In this document: positions 33,308 through 42,640 of the stretch, piece after piece
Layout: each line of letters opens with the position of its first letter
Position numbering within the stretch: position 1 is the first letter of the stretch
Assembly (NCBI GenBank): GCA_038206235.1
Contig: JBBRBB010000013.1
Location: 48,515-112,514 of the forward strand
DNA length: 64,000 nt
Direction of reading: 5' to 3'
DNA from: JBBRBB01 sp038206235
GTDB lineage: Bacteria > Bacteroidota > Bacteroidia > Chitinophagales > Chitinophagaceae
Translations under genes and position numbers: made by a program
The notes under the pieces: model-generated
The model's database searches: none
What the model was told of the DNA's origin: nothing
Seen by the model: the letters and a program-made list of their open reading frames with translations, nothing else

Positions 33308-33694
33308 TTATGGCTGATATAATTTTAATTCTTTAATGAAGTTATAGTCAGCAACATTATCAGTATAAAGAGAAAAATTATTTTCAATTGCTATTGCAGC
33401 GATTAAAGCGTCTGCAATCTTTAAAGAATGAAATATTCCATATTTTTTTACAAGGTTGAAAGCTGTTATACTAATGTTTAAAGTTAGTTCATATAAAAAA
33501 AATGCCTTTACAGTTTTAGCAACTTCAAATTGTCGTTTCTTCGTTTTTGCACCTGCCATTAATTCGATTGCAGTGATAATAGAAATAGCAAGATTATTTT
33601 GAATTTGTGATAAATGTTTTCTTTTTTCTTTATTACCACGATATATTTTAATGAGTATATCTGTATCAATTAAAATTTGTGGACGTTGCGCCAT
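33308..33694 (-). CDS. vapC: PIN-domain ribonuclease, VapC-like toxin
   Basis: 128 residues. The PIN acidic residues are visible: D in ILIDTDILI, E in AIELMAG, D in KIADALIAA and D in LYTDNVADYNF. These bind Mg2+ or Mn2+ and cut RNA, usually tRNA. The start overlaps the upstream antitoxin-like gene by 25 bases, the usual antitoxin-first order. Confidence 0.85.
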   Translation of the reverse strand: MAQRPQILIDTDILIKIYRGNKEKRKHLSQIQNNLAISIITAIELMAGAKTKKRQFEVAKTVKAFFLYELTLNISITAFNLVKKYGIFHSLKIADALIAAIAIENNFSLYTDNVADYNFIKELKLYQP

Positions 33695-34002
33695 AATTTT
33701 TTTCTATACGTTTTGGGATTTAAATCTATATCAGGCCAAGTACCGAAAAAATCAAGTGGTTGAAATTTCCTTGTCCATGATTCTTCTCTTAATTTTTCTG
33801 CATCCAAGTCAAAGTCTTTCCATTGGCCAAACAAAAAAGTTGGTTCTGCTTTTTTTTTGGCAGTTTTTTTTGCTGTGGATTTTTTTGAAGGAGTTTTTTT
33901 CAAAGAGGTTTTCTTCTTTTCAACGCTACCACCCAACTCTTTAACAAACTCTTTAACCAGAGCTTCTTTTCCCGAGGGGATATTAATGATATATTCTGTC
34001 AT
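33670..34002 (-). CDS. VapB-like antitoxin with two tandem toxin-binding segments
   Basis: 110 residues. An N-terminal fold (TEYIINIPSGKEALVKEFVK), a Lys/Ser/Thr linker (KKTPSKKSTAKKTAKKKAEP), then two similar segments: FLFGQWKDFDLDAEKLREES and FFGTWPDIDLNPKTYRKKLW. The F-G-x-W-x-D-x-D-L pattern recalls the toxin-neutralising tail of VapB proteins; having it twice is unusual. It overlaps vapC by 25 bases. Assignment as antitoxin rests on this pattern and on context. Confidence 0.7.
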   Translation of the reverse strand: MTEYIINIPSGKEALVKEFVKELGGSVEKKKTSLKKTPSKKSTAKKTAKKKAEPTFLFGQWKDFDLDAEKLREESWTRKFQPLDFFGTWPDIDLNPKTYRKKLWRNVHKF

Positions 34003-34349
34003 AATATTTTAACTTCTGAAATGATTGAATTTGCGTCATGATTTTTTTTGATAAGTTTGTGATTAAAATCTATATCAATCCAAGTGCCGAAAAAGTCGAG
34101 TGGTTAAAATTTTCTTCCCCATACTTCTTCTCTTAATTTTTCTGCATCAATATCAAAGTCTTTCCCATGACCAAATAAAAAAGTTGGCTCAACTTTTTTA
34201 TTAGAGGCTTTTTTTGCTGATGTTTTATTTGAAGGCACTTTCTTTGAAGATGATTTTTTTTCTTCAACAACACTGCCACCCAATTGTATAATTAATTCTT
34301 TAATCAGCGGTTCCTTTTTCGGAGCAATATTTATGATGAGCTTGGTCAT
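33999..34349 (-). pseudogene. Second antitoxin copy cut short by a stop codon
   Basis: The open part (34104-34349, 81 residues) closely matches the next gene: TKLIINIAPKKEPLIKELII, a lysine-rich linker and FLFGHGKDFDIDAEKLREEV. After GRKF a TAA stands where the neighbour has a CAA codon. Beyond it the same frame still reads PLDFFGTWIDIDFN and runs to a TGA that overlaps the next start codon. A tandem duplication followed by a nonsense change. The short product may still work as a one-segment antitoxin. Confidence 0.7.
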
Positions 34350-34380
34350 GAAATAATTTTTTTTAAGGTAAATACTTTAA

Positions 34381-35478
34381 TTAATATACCGTTTTTCTTT
34401 TTCCGCTTTCAAAATCCCGGAATATGAATGCTCCCAACTTATCGAGTGAGGCAAAGAAGGCTTTACCATTATTCATCTCTGTAAATTCGGTTACAAAACG
34501 CTGCAGGTAAGGGTCGCTGGCTATCATGAAAGTGGTAATCGGTATTTTTAGTTTCTTGCATTGAGCGGCGAGACCAATGCACCGGTTCACCACTTTTCTG
34601 TCTAATCCAAAACTGTTTTTATAATACTTCTTACCAATTTTTAAACAAGTAGGCTTGCCATCTGTTATCATGAAGATTTGTTTGTTGGGATTTCTTCTTC
34701 TTCTCAAAATATCTATTGACAATTCAAGACCTGCAACCGTGTTTGTGTGATAAGGCCCGACCTGTAAATAGGGAATATCTTTTATTTCTATTGGCCACGC
34801 ATCGTTTCCGAATACAACAATGTCGAGAGTGTCTTTTGGATATTTTGTTGTGATGAGCTCGCTCAATGCCATGGCTACTTTTTTTGCGGGAGTGATTCTG
34901 TCTTCGCCATATAAAATCATGGAGTGAGAAATATCAATCATTAATACGGTTGATGTTTGCGATTTGAAATCGGTTTCACGAATCTGCAAATCATCTTCTT
35001 TCAGGCTGAAGCTCTCAATGCCATGATTGATTTGTGCATTGCGAATGCTTTCTGTAAAATCAATCTGCTCAAGCATATCACCAAATTGAAATGGGCGTGC
35101 TTCAGGATTTATTTCATCTCCCTGCCCGGGTTTAAATGTTTGATGATTTCCCTGTTTTGTTTTCTTCAGCTTTCCGAATATTTCTTCAAGGCTGCGTTTG
35201 CGAATGCTTTGCTCTGATTTTGGCGTGATAACAATTGTGCCGTTTTGATTATCATCTTTTATATATCCGTTCTCTTTTAGCTCATCAATAAAATCACCGA
35301 TGCCATATTCATCGTCTGTGAGCTGATATTGCTTATCCAGCTCATTGAGCCATTGCAGGGCTTCACCTGCATCGCCGTTGGTGTAGGTGAGCAGTTGCAT
35401 AAATAAATCAAGCAACTGTTCAAAACGGCTTTTAGCATTTTCAGTGGGGTCAAATTTTATAAAACGGTTTCCTATCAT
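34381..35478 (-). CDS. VWA-domain protein, partner of the AAA+ ATPase
   Basis: 365 residues. The C-terminal half is a von Willebrand A domain with the metal site DISHSM (DxSxS), a threonine region (HTNTVAGLELSI) and MITDGKPT. The N-terminal half is helical and acidic. VWA proteins of this type bind MoxR/chelatase-type ATPases to remodel or metallate a target; the target is unknown. Confidence 0.82.
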   Translation of the reverse strand: MIGNRFIKFDPTENAKSRFEQLLDLFMQLLTYTNGDAGEALQWLNELDKQYQLTDDEYGIGDFIDELKENGYIKDDNQNGTIVITPKSEQSIRKRSLEEIFGKLKKTKQGNHQTFKPGQGDEINPEARPFQFGDMLEQIDFTESIRNAQINHGIESFSLKEDDLQIRETDFKSQTSTVLMIDISHSMILYGEDRITPAKKVAMALSELITTKYPKDTLDIVVFGNDAWPIEIKDIPYLQVGPYHTNTVAGLELSIDILRRRRNPNKQIFMITDGKPTCLKIGKKYYKNSFGLDRKVVNRCIGLAAQCKKLKIPITTFMIASDPYLQRFVTEFTEMNNGKAFFASLDKLGAFIFRDFESGKRKTVY

Positions 35479-35597
35479 ACCTGTAAGCTACTTAAAATTA
35501 AATTAATAAAAATACAACATCAATTAAGAATTTAGTTTTTTCACATCAACATAAATATTGAAGGTGAGGCTGAATTGAAACGGAAGCCAAAAAAAAA

Positions 35598-35912
35598 TTA
35601 TGCCTGAGCAGTGGGACCACCAAAATTGAGCGGGATTTCTATTTGTTCAATGTCCTGTATTTTTCCATGAGTAGTTTCATAGCGCTCAATATTTTCCTGC
35701 ATTGCCCGCATAAAGCGCTTTGCATGCATGGGAGTGAAAATGATTCTTGATTTTACACGACTCTTAGGTGTACCGGGCATTACGTTTACAAAATCTATTA
35801 CAAACTCTGCATGGCTATGGGTAATGATAGCGAGGTTGGCGTAGGTACCCTCTGCAACTTCTTCACTTATTTCAATGTTAAGCTGGTTACTTTGTTGGGG
35901 CTGATCAGGCAT
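35598..35912 (-). CDS. DUF3467 protein
   Basis: 104 residues with the family pattern: EISEEVAEGTYANLAIITHS, then FVIDFVNVMPGTPKSRVKSR and MHAKRFMRAMQENIERYE. In Bacteroidota, as I recall, this gene usually lies right after rpoC. Here rpoC is absent and the gene stands between a broken gene and the VWA gene. Function unknown. Confidence 0.85.
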   Translation of the reverse strand: MPDQPQQSNQLNIEISEEVAEGTYANLAIITHSHAEFVIDFVNVMPGTPKSRVKSRIIFTPMHAKRFMRAMQENIERYETTHGKIQDIEQIEIPLNFGGPTAQA

Positions 35913-35929
35913 TTATTTTAATTTTAAAA

Positions 35930-37062
35930 TCATTTAACTGTATTGTTGCTGCTCAAAAAATCTGCCAATGCTTTCATATAACTATCGTCAATTTTTTTAT
36001 TATGCTTTGAAAGAAAAATATCAGCTTGTGGATTATTTTGAAATACGGCTCTAAGAGATTTCCTTTTCAAAATAAATGTTTCATAAGTGTTCCCTGCAAT
36101 ATTAAACAAGTAATATTTACTTTCATTAATGTATTCATCGTAAGGGTTTCCGGTTGAGATAAGGCCATTGGTATGGTAGTCTGATTTTACAAATTTAGTG
36201 GTTATATCTTCAAAAATATCAAATTGGTCGCCTATAAAAATAGCCTTACAAAAACCGTCAAACATTAACGCAGGAATATGAACAAAAGTATGATTCGTTT
36301 GTAGCGAATCGAAGAGAATAAAAAATTGCACTCGTTCCTTATCTACCGTTAAGACGTTTTTAAAATCTTGTGTCATAAGCAAATCGCCTGTCATCTTATT
36401 GTAGTTATACCAGTTTCCCGGATTGTTTATTATCTCTCCATTTAGAGTACCCACGATGCCCTGAACCCAAACATTAAAAAAATAAGGACTTCCCTTCGTA
36501 TCTTCTTCTAATGAAATTCAGGCAATGAACTGCCCAAATAAAATCTGCCGGCAGGCGCATTGCTTACTATGTGATAAAATTTAGGTATGCTTCCGCTTAG
36601 ATCAACTCCGTCATACACATTAATATTATTAGAAAGATCGTTTTCCATTTTATAATGTAATAGCTCACTTTGGATTAAGATATTTTTTAATTGCTCGTTT
36701 TGCTGATAAATATAGTTTGTACCTGAAACTGTTACACCCCTCAATGTATTTACCGGGGAGAAAGTACAATAGGGAGATTATTTTGGGTTCTGATATTTAC
36801 TAAGGGGTCTTTATATCCAATTGAAGAAATTGCCCAATGCAGTGTTTGGAGTAACAGATACAGAAAAATTGCCAAGGCTGTCTGATTGTATTATCTTTCC
36901 TGTTGCCTTATTTTCTATTGTGGCGAGGGGAACCGCTATACCTGTAACACTCTTAACAGAGCCTGTGATATTTAATTGCTGTGCTCTGGAATTTTTTACA
37001 ACCATACATACGGCAACGCATAATATTATTTTACTTAAAAAGATTTTCGGATTAATATTCAT
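35930..37062 (-). pseudogene. Carboxypeptidase-regulatory-like secreted protein, broken by three frameshifts
   Basis: Four pieces in different frames join into one protein. (1) 37062 to about 36828: signal peptide and QQLNITGSVKSVTGIAVPLA, the start of a CarboxypepD_reg domain. (2) About 36828-36755: ISSIGYKDPLVNIRTQNNLP, the rest of that domain. (3) About 36755-36520: VNTLRGVTVSGTNYIYQQNE and on to YLGSSLPE. (4) From about 36520 to 35930: ISLEEDTKGSPYFFNVWVQG and on. Each junction needs one indel. Neighbouring genes are intact, so true decay is likelier than poor sequence. Confidence 0.75.
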
Positions 37063-37209
37063 GGCTGCTATTTGTTTGAATTTAAATTTTGAAAGATTTC
37101 AGAGCAAACTAAAGAGGCTGTTGAGGTAAAACAATTATAAAACCAAAGAGAACGTATGAGTAGTTTTTAGGGACAGTTGTTTTGTCAAGTCCTAATCTTA
37201 AATTTAAGT

Positions 37210-38079
37210 TTATTGTGCGGTTAGTGTTTCTTCTACAATTCGCTCATCGCCTGAACTATTTTTATAACTCGATTTCAAATATATTCTTTGTTGAAGGGAA
37301 TCATATTCAGCATCGAGTAATTCAAAAGAACCTGGCTCAATTGAAAGAAGCATAATATCATTTGGTGAGGCAGAAAATTTTTGGGTATCGGGGTCAGTGA
37401 ATAAATTGTACTGCCAGCCATTGCCGCCCAGGTCAGCATAATCAAGATGCGAAATGTAAGAATCTTGGGGCACTACGCTTTTTGTTGCGGGTACAGAGAG
37501 GCTGTCAGTAAAAATACTGTCTGCAGCATCACCTTCGTATAGTTTTCTTGCTCCGGCATCAGAATACACTCCGCTTAATGAATTGCCTATACGATGAAAA
37601 TAAATAATGGATACAGTAGTGCTTATATCTTCACCGGCTGCATTTTTTAATAAAATGGGAAGCATGAAATTTTCATCGGGGGTAAAAGCACTTCTGTAAA
37701 ATTCTATAGGGATTGTATCTGCCAGCATACCTGCAGGAATTACACCGGAAGTTGATGATAGTTTATATGCACTTGCCGGCATGGAAAGATAATCCGTTCC
37801 ATAAGTGGTATTGTAACTTTCGCGGGCCGTATCGGCTACTTCAAGCGTTACAGCAATATCTTTATTAACTGCAAATGTGGTGCGAATAATAATATTAGCC
37901 TCTAAAGTATCAGATGAGGGAAAGAGAAGAAGATTATTATCAAAAGCGGTTGTGCCTCCATTATAGATATAGAATATAGGAGTAAAGGTGCCTGTGCTAT
38001 CAGAATTTTTGTGGCAAGAAAAAAGAGTGCAAAAAAATAAAACAAAAATCGCAGAGCGAAAGAAACTAAAATGATACAT
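37210..38079 (-). CDS. DUF1735-type lipoprotein
   Basis: 289 residues with a lipoprotein signal (SAIFVLFFCTLFSC). The first about 150 residues follow the DUF1735 beta-sandwich pattern (NKDIAVTLEVADTARESYNT, MPASAYKLSSTSGVIPAG). The second half (SLSGVYSDAGARKLYEGD and on) resembles the domains that follow it in SusD-linked surface glycan-binding proteins. No SusC/SusD pair is adjacent. Confidence 0.75.
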   Translation of the reverse strand: MYHFSFFRSAIFVLFFCTLFSCHKNSDSTGTFTPIFYIYNGGTTAFDNNLLLFPSSDTLEANIIIRTTFAVNKDIAVTLEVADTARESYNTTYGTDYLSMPASAYKLSSTSGVIPAGMLADTIPIEFYRSAFTPDENFMLPILLKNAAGEDISTTVSIIYFHRIGNSLSGVYSDAGARKLYEGDAADSIFTDSLSVPATKSVVPQDSYISHLDYADLGGNGWQYNLFTDPDTQKFSASPNDIMLLSIEPGSFELLDAEYDSLQQRIYLKSSYKNSSGDERIVEETLTAQ

Positions 38080-38359
38080 GTGATTATGCTTTTTTACAAA
38101 ACTAACAGAATTGATATTAAGCTTACCGGCTAATTAAAAGTAAGTACAGAGCTTAGCAATATTTTATGAATTGATTCTATGAAAGGTCTTTGGTATTTTA
38201 GAAAAACAGGTGTTTTAAAAAAATAAGGCTTAAACCCAGATTTTGCAGTTAAGGTTAAAAGACCTTCCTGTGAAACCAAGAAAAATAAAATAAGGGTTTA
38301 AAAAAATCTTACACTTATAAAACAATCCAGCGCCTCAAATTAAGAATTAGCCTGAAATG

Positions 38360-39148
38360 CTATTTTGATACGATGATTTTTTCGGCATCTTCTTGTTGCA
38401 TATCAATAATCCAGTGCTTTCTTTTTAATTCAAAGTTTGTTCCTAAATATAATCTTCTTACCTGCTCATCTGCGGCAAGCTCTTCTGCAGTGCCATGCTT
38501 GAATATTTTTCCTTCAATCAATAAATAAGCTCTGTCGCAGATGGAAAGCGTTTCATTAACGTTGTGGTCGGTTATAAGTATGCCGATGTTTTTATATTTT
38601 AATCTGGCTACCACGCTTTGAATATCTTCCACCGCAATAGGATCAATGCCTGCAAAAGGTTCATCAAGCAAAATAAATTTAGGGTCAACTGCCAGCGCTC
38701 TTGCGATTTCTGTTCTTCTTCTTTCACCACCGCTAAGGCTGTCGCCATTATTTTTACGCACATGCATCAAGCCAAATTCATGAAGCAGTGCTTCTAATTT
38801 TTCTAACCGCTGGTGTTTATTAAGATGTGCCATTTCCAATATAGCAAGTATATTGTCTTCAACGCTCAGCTTTCTAAAAACAGATGATTCCTGCGGCAAA
38901 TAACCAATGCCCATTTGCGCTCTTTTATACATGGGCAGGCTGGTTATATTTATATCATTCAAAAAAACTTCTCCTTCATCGGGCTTAATTAAACCTACCA
39001 CTATATAAAAAGTAGTGGTTTTTCCGGCCCCATTAGGCCCAAGCAATCCAACAATTTCTCCCTGCTTTAATTCAACAGAAACCTGACTTACTACCGTACG
39101 GTTATGATATGTTTTTACCAGGTTTTTTGTATGTATAATTATGCTCAA
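38360..39148 (-). CDS. lptB: LPS transport ATP-binding protein
   Basis: 262 residues, apparently starting at a TTG. LptB powers transfer of lipopolysaccharide from inner to outer membrane with LptFG. Walker A GPNGAGKTT, Q-loop GIGYLPQESSVF, signature LSGGERRR, Walker B FILLDEPFAGIDP and switch H in ITDHNVNETL are all LptB-like. A C-terminal tail of about 25 residues is longer than in E. coli. Other lpt genes are not adjacent. Confidence 0.93.
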   Translation of the reverse strand: MSIIIHTKNLVKTYHNRTVVSQVSVELKQGEIVGLLGPNGAGKTTTFYIVVGLIKPDEGEVFLNDINITSLPMYKRAQMGIGYLPQESSVFRKLSVEDNILAILEMAHLNKHQRLEKLEALLHEFGLMHVRKNNGDSLSGGERRRTEIARALAVDPKFILLDEPFAGIDPIAVEDIQSVVARLKYKNIGILITDHNVNETLSICDRAYLLIEGKIFKHGTAEELAADEQVRRLYLGTNFELKRKHWIIDMQQEDAEKIIVSK

Positions 39149-39260
39149 GGTGCAATAGTTTTTGTGTAAAAATAAAAGATGTGAAGCAATAAGCCTTTTT
39201 AAAACTTATACTTAACAGATGTTTTTGCAATTATAAGCTGCTGTATATTGCGCTTAAAAA

Positions 39261-39363
39261 AAGTTTACAAGTTTACGGGTTTGCAAGTTTACAAGTTGTT
39301 GAACTATTAACTTTAGAACCTCACAAACTTCTGAAACTCGTAAACTTCTGAAACTTATAAACA
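39261..39363. repeat. Inverted-arm octamer repeat, GTTTACNN family, in the metF leader
   Basis: The left arm 39261-39299 has units GTTTACAA, GTTTACGG and so on. The right arm 39320-39362 carries the reverse orientation (AAACTTCTGAAACTCGTAAA). About 20 bases lie between. The right arm ends one base before the metF ATG, so the hairpin would include the start region. Confidence 0.75.
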
Positions 39364-40317
39364 ATGAAAGTAACCGATCACATACAGCAGGCAAAGGGTA
39401 CATTGATTTCTTTTGAAATATTGCCGCCATTAAAGGGGAAAAGTATTGCATCAATTTATGATCATTTGGATCCGCTTATGGAATTTAAACCTTCGTGGAT
39501 AAATGTTACATACCATCGCAGTGAAACAGCGTATAAAAAAAAGAGTGACGGAAGTTTTGAAAGAGTAGAGATACGCAAAAGACCTGGAACCGTGGGCATT
39601 TGCGCAGCCATTATGAACCGTTACCAGGTTGACGCTGTGCCGCATATAATTTGCGGTGGATTTGCCATGCGTGAAACTGAAGATGCTTTAATTGATTTGA
39701 ATTTTTTGGGGATTGATAATGTGCTTGCAATACGTGGCGATGCCCCTGCAAACGAAGCTTTTTTTGAACCTGAACCCGGTGGTAATAAATATGCGATAGA
39801 TCTTTTAACACAGGTGGTAAATCTGAACAACGGCATTTACCTTGACAAAGACATACAGGGTGGCGGCAAAACGAAATTTTGTATTGGTGTTGCGGGTTAT
39901 CCTGAAAAACATTTCGAAGCGCCTAATCTTGAAATTGATATGCAGCACCTGAAAGAAAAAGTAGATGCCGGCGCTGATTATATAATGACACAAATGTTTT
40001 TCGACAATCAAAAATTTTTTGCTTTTGTAAAATTATGCCGCGATAACGGGATTGAAGTTCCCATCATTCCGGGATTAAAACCCATTACAAACAAAAAACA
40101 ATTATCTGTGCTGCCCACCATCTTTCATGTAGATATACCTTCTGATTTATCAAAAGAAATTATGAAATGCAAAACAGATGAGGAGAGTGAGAAAGTGGGA
40201 ACGGAATGGTTGATTGAGCAAAGTAAAGAATTAAAAAAATTTGGTGTTCCCGTGCTGCACTACTACACTTTCGGAAAGCAAAAAGTAATAAGCAATGTGG
40301 TTAAGAATGTGATTTGA
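39364..40317 (+). CDS. metF: 5,10-methylenetetrahydrofolate reductase
   Basis: 317 residues. An FAD enzyme making 5-methyl-THF for methionine synthesis. The TIM barrel has SFEILPPLKG (catalytic Glu region), PSWINVTYHR, LAIRGDAPANE and DAGADYIMTQMFFDNQKFF. Metabolic partners are not adjacent. The whole leader is a repeat element. Confidence 0.95.
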   Translation: MKVTDHIQQAKGTLISFEILPPLKGKSIASIYDHLDPLMEFKPSWINVTYHRSETAYKKKSDGSFERVEIRKRPGTVGICAAIMNRYQVDAVPHIICGGFAMRETEDALIDLNFLGIDNVLAIRGDAPANEAFFEPEPGGNKYAIDLLTQVVNLNNGIYLDKDIQGGGKTKFCIGVAGYPEKHFEAPNLEIDMQHLKEKVDAGADYIMTQMFFDNQKFFAFVKLCRDNGIEVPIIPGLKPITNKKQLSVLPTIFHVDIPSDLSKEIMKCKTDEESEKVGTEWLIEQSKELKKFGVPVLHYYTFGKQKVISNVVKNVI

Positions 40318-40390
40318 TTTTGCTAAGAAGCTGTTTAAAAATGATTTTAGATAATTTGTATAGGGTCCACTTTGCATGAAAAACTTTTAT

Positions 40391-40421
40391 AAAAAAAAAG
40401 CCGAAGCATTTTTTACTCCGG
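40391..40421 (-). terminator. Terminator of the 40453-42561 gene
   Basis: On the minus strand CCGGAG and CTTCGG pair around an A-rich loop and are followed by TTTTTTTTT. Confidence 0.65.
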
Positions 40422-40452
40422 GTTTGACGTATTAAGCATTTAATTTTTTCTA

Positions 40453-42561
40453 TTAAGGATTATTACAAACATCTTCATACAGCTCAATTGTCCCAAACTT
40501 AAATCTTGGAGTGCCGTCATTGCAACCGGCATTATTTTGAATCCAAAAATCTGCGCCATCTACGCCATCATCGAATATTGGATTTCTTATATTTATAGTT
40601 TTAGTAACCCAAAAACCGCGTTTGCCATTATATTCGCTTGCATCAATTGGGGTCGTTACAATTTGTGTTGTCGTTCCCACATCGTCAATATAGTGTTTGT
40701 ATGAAATCTTCCATGACCATGTAGGGCATTCTGTACCAGTTGGACTATAAAAATATATCCTCACTGTAATGCAATGGGCACGAGCAATACTCACATTACT
40801 AACATCAAAGTGTAGCTTTTTGTGATCTGCAGTATTTGAAATATCTCTGCAAAAACGAGCCTGAGTTAATTCTGCAAATGGTGACATTGGTGTTGGTACA
40901 ACTTGTTGGTTCCACAATGCCTGCGTTAATACATCATCATTTAAATCACTCTGCACAGGTTTTAAATTTATTTGATAATCACCCGGAAAAATTTGCCAGC
41001 CTACGTCATAAGGGCTTAAATTATTAAATTGTCTTAAAGGACCTCCTTGCGCAATACATCCATCTCCGGGATAAGCCGCACCTCTGGTATTTCTACCATT
41101 GGTTGTAGCTATACAAAGGGTCCGGTATGTTCCGGGGGGATTATTGCAACCAAAACCAGAGATATTATACCGATAATCACTTGTAGCATCAAATGGATAT
41201 AAATTACATACATTATTGTAGGCATCTAAATTTGCATCAAGTCCCTTTCTTAGCATGCAAAATGCAGTAGTCGCAGAAGTTGAATTATAGCTAAGTACAT
41301 GCCTGTTAAAAAAATCAAACGCTTTTTGATTTTCAGTTCTCACACTGCCATCAGGATTTTCAATCTGTTTTTTCTTTATCATCCACATATCTAAGCCACT
41401 ATGTAAAGCGCTTGCTGCAATGGCGAAAATAAGACTGGGGTCATTTACATCATTGGCATCTGGAAAATCTAATTCATCACGAATTAAGTGATCACTTGTC
41501 AAACCATCAAATGCGTTTTTGAATGGTCTTTCAAAATTTTGCTGAAGCCAGTGTCCCATATTAGTAGCCTTTCGCCAAATTGCGGTGCCTGCGCCTTCTA
41601 CTTGATTTGCATAAGTGAATAGACTATTAGTTGATGTAGGCGCTCCTTCACGATTAGCATCATAATCATAATCATAGCTGTTTCCATTAGGTTTTGTACC
41701 CCAAAGTTTGTCTGTAACGCCGGTGTTTACTAATAAATGTAAATTAGGAAATGTGGTCGTTGGATAACTATTAATTTCCTGATACAGTAGCGTCCACCAA
41801 TCCTTCATTTTTGCGTACCAGTCAGCATCTGTAATTACATAAGGAGAAGTCATATCACAAGTTTTGGGATCTCCTTTATAAGGAGTAATATCTCCCGTGG
41901 TGCCCTCGCAGGATTGAATAAACAAGAATTTATTTCTAACTATAGAATTAAGTGTTGGTGAAGTTGCTATATGATGTAAAACATCTTTTAACATTTGAAA
42001 CCAATATAATTCGTATTTACTTCTATTCCCAAAAGGAGTAGCGACGGTTTGTGCGGTACCTATACCTAAATAATCAGGATAATATTCTCCTGCCCCAGTT
42101 GAAAATCTGTTTACACCTTTTGCCGTTTTTAGCCAATCAATTTGAGAACCATCTAAATAAGTAGTATTACAGTAATCATTAGAGTGTATATTATTTCCAA
42201 TGGGTGACAGAGGTCCACTCCATATCATCAAACCTATATAAAGGTCGCCATCAATAGCTATTGCTGATAAATAAGCATCAAAATCTGTCCAATCATAACT
42301 GTTATCATTATCATGATATGGACCAATACCAGCAAGTCCATAGGAAGGGTTACGAGGTTGAATTTTGTACCATGGAAAAGCAATTAATACCCCTCTTGGA
42401 TGGAGTTCATCTTTAATTGTCGCTATCTGATCGCTTATTGGTGTAGTAGTTGATAAACTGGTGAGATAATACCAAATTCCTTTGTAAGCATCATTGGTTT
42501 GTGAGATGGCAATAAAGGGAATACTAAGAAGCAACACGATAGAACCAAAAATCTTTTTCAT
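40453..42561 (-). CDS. Large secreted protein, possible glycoside-hydrolase-like barrel
   Basis: 702 residues with a signal peptide (KKIFGSIVLLLSIPFIAISQ). The first about 420 residues suggest a TIM-barrel enzyme: GVLIAFPWYKIQP, YDWTDFDAYLSAIAIDGDLY (a GH42/GH5-like arrangement), FLFIQSCEGTTGD and a late GLDMWMIKK. The last about 150 (ITVRIYFYSPTGTECPTWSW and on) look like a beta-sandwich. No family can be named safely. AT-rich codon use like its neighbour at 42641. Confidence 0.6.
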   Translation of the reverse strand: MKKIFGSIVLLLSIPFIAISQTNDAYKGIWYYLTSLSTTTPISDQIATIKDELHPRGVLIAFPWYKIQPRNPSYGLAGIGPYHDNDNSYDWTDFDAYLSAIAIDGDLYIGLMIWSGPLSPIGNNIHSNDYCNTTYLDGSQIDWLKTAKGVNRFSTGAGEYYPDYLGIGTAQTVATPFGNRSKYELYWFQMLKDVLHHIATSPTLNSIVRNKFLFIQSCEGTTGDITPYKGDPKTCDMTSPYVITDADWYAKMKDWWTLLYQEINSYPTTTFPNLHLLVNTGVTDKLWGTKPNGNSYDYDYDANREGAPTSTNSLFTYANQVEGAGTAIWRKATNMGHWLQQNFERPFKNAFDGLTSDHLIRDELDFPDANDVNDPSLIFAIAASALHSGLDMWMIKKKQIENPDGSVRTENQKAFDFFNRHVLSYNSTSATTAFCMLRKGLDANLDAYNNVCNLYPFDATSDYRYNISGFGCNNPPGTYRTLCIATTNGRNTRGAAYPGDGCIAQGGPLRQFNNLSPYDVGWQIFPGDYQINLKPVQSDLNDDVLTQALWNQQVVPTPMSPFAELTQARFCRDISNTADHKKLHFDVSNVSIARAHCITVRIYFYSPTGTECPTWSWKISYKHYIDDVGTTTQIVTTPIDASEYNGKRGFWVTKTINIRNPIFDDGVDGADFWIQNNAGCNDGTPRFKFGTIELYEDVCNNP

Positions 42562-42640
42562 TTTATTATTATTTAAGGAAGAGATTGAATCAAGTCATAG
42601 TTATTTATGTAGGGTTCAATAACTGGGTAGGGCAAGTAGC

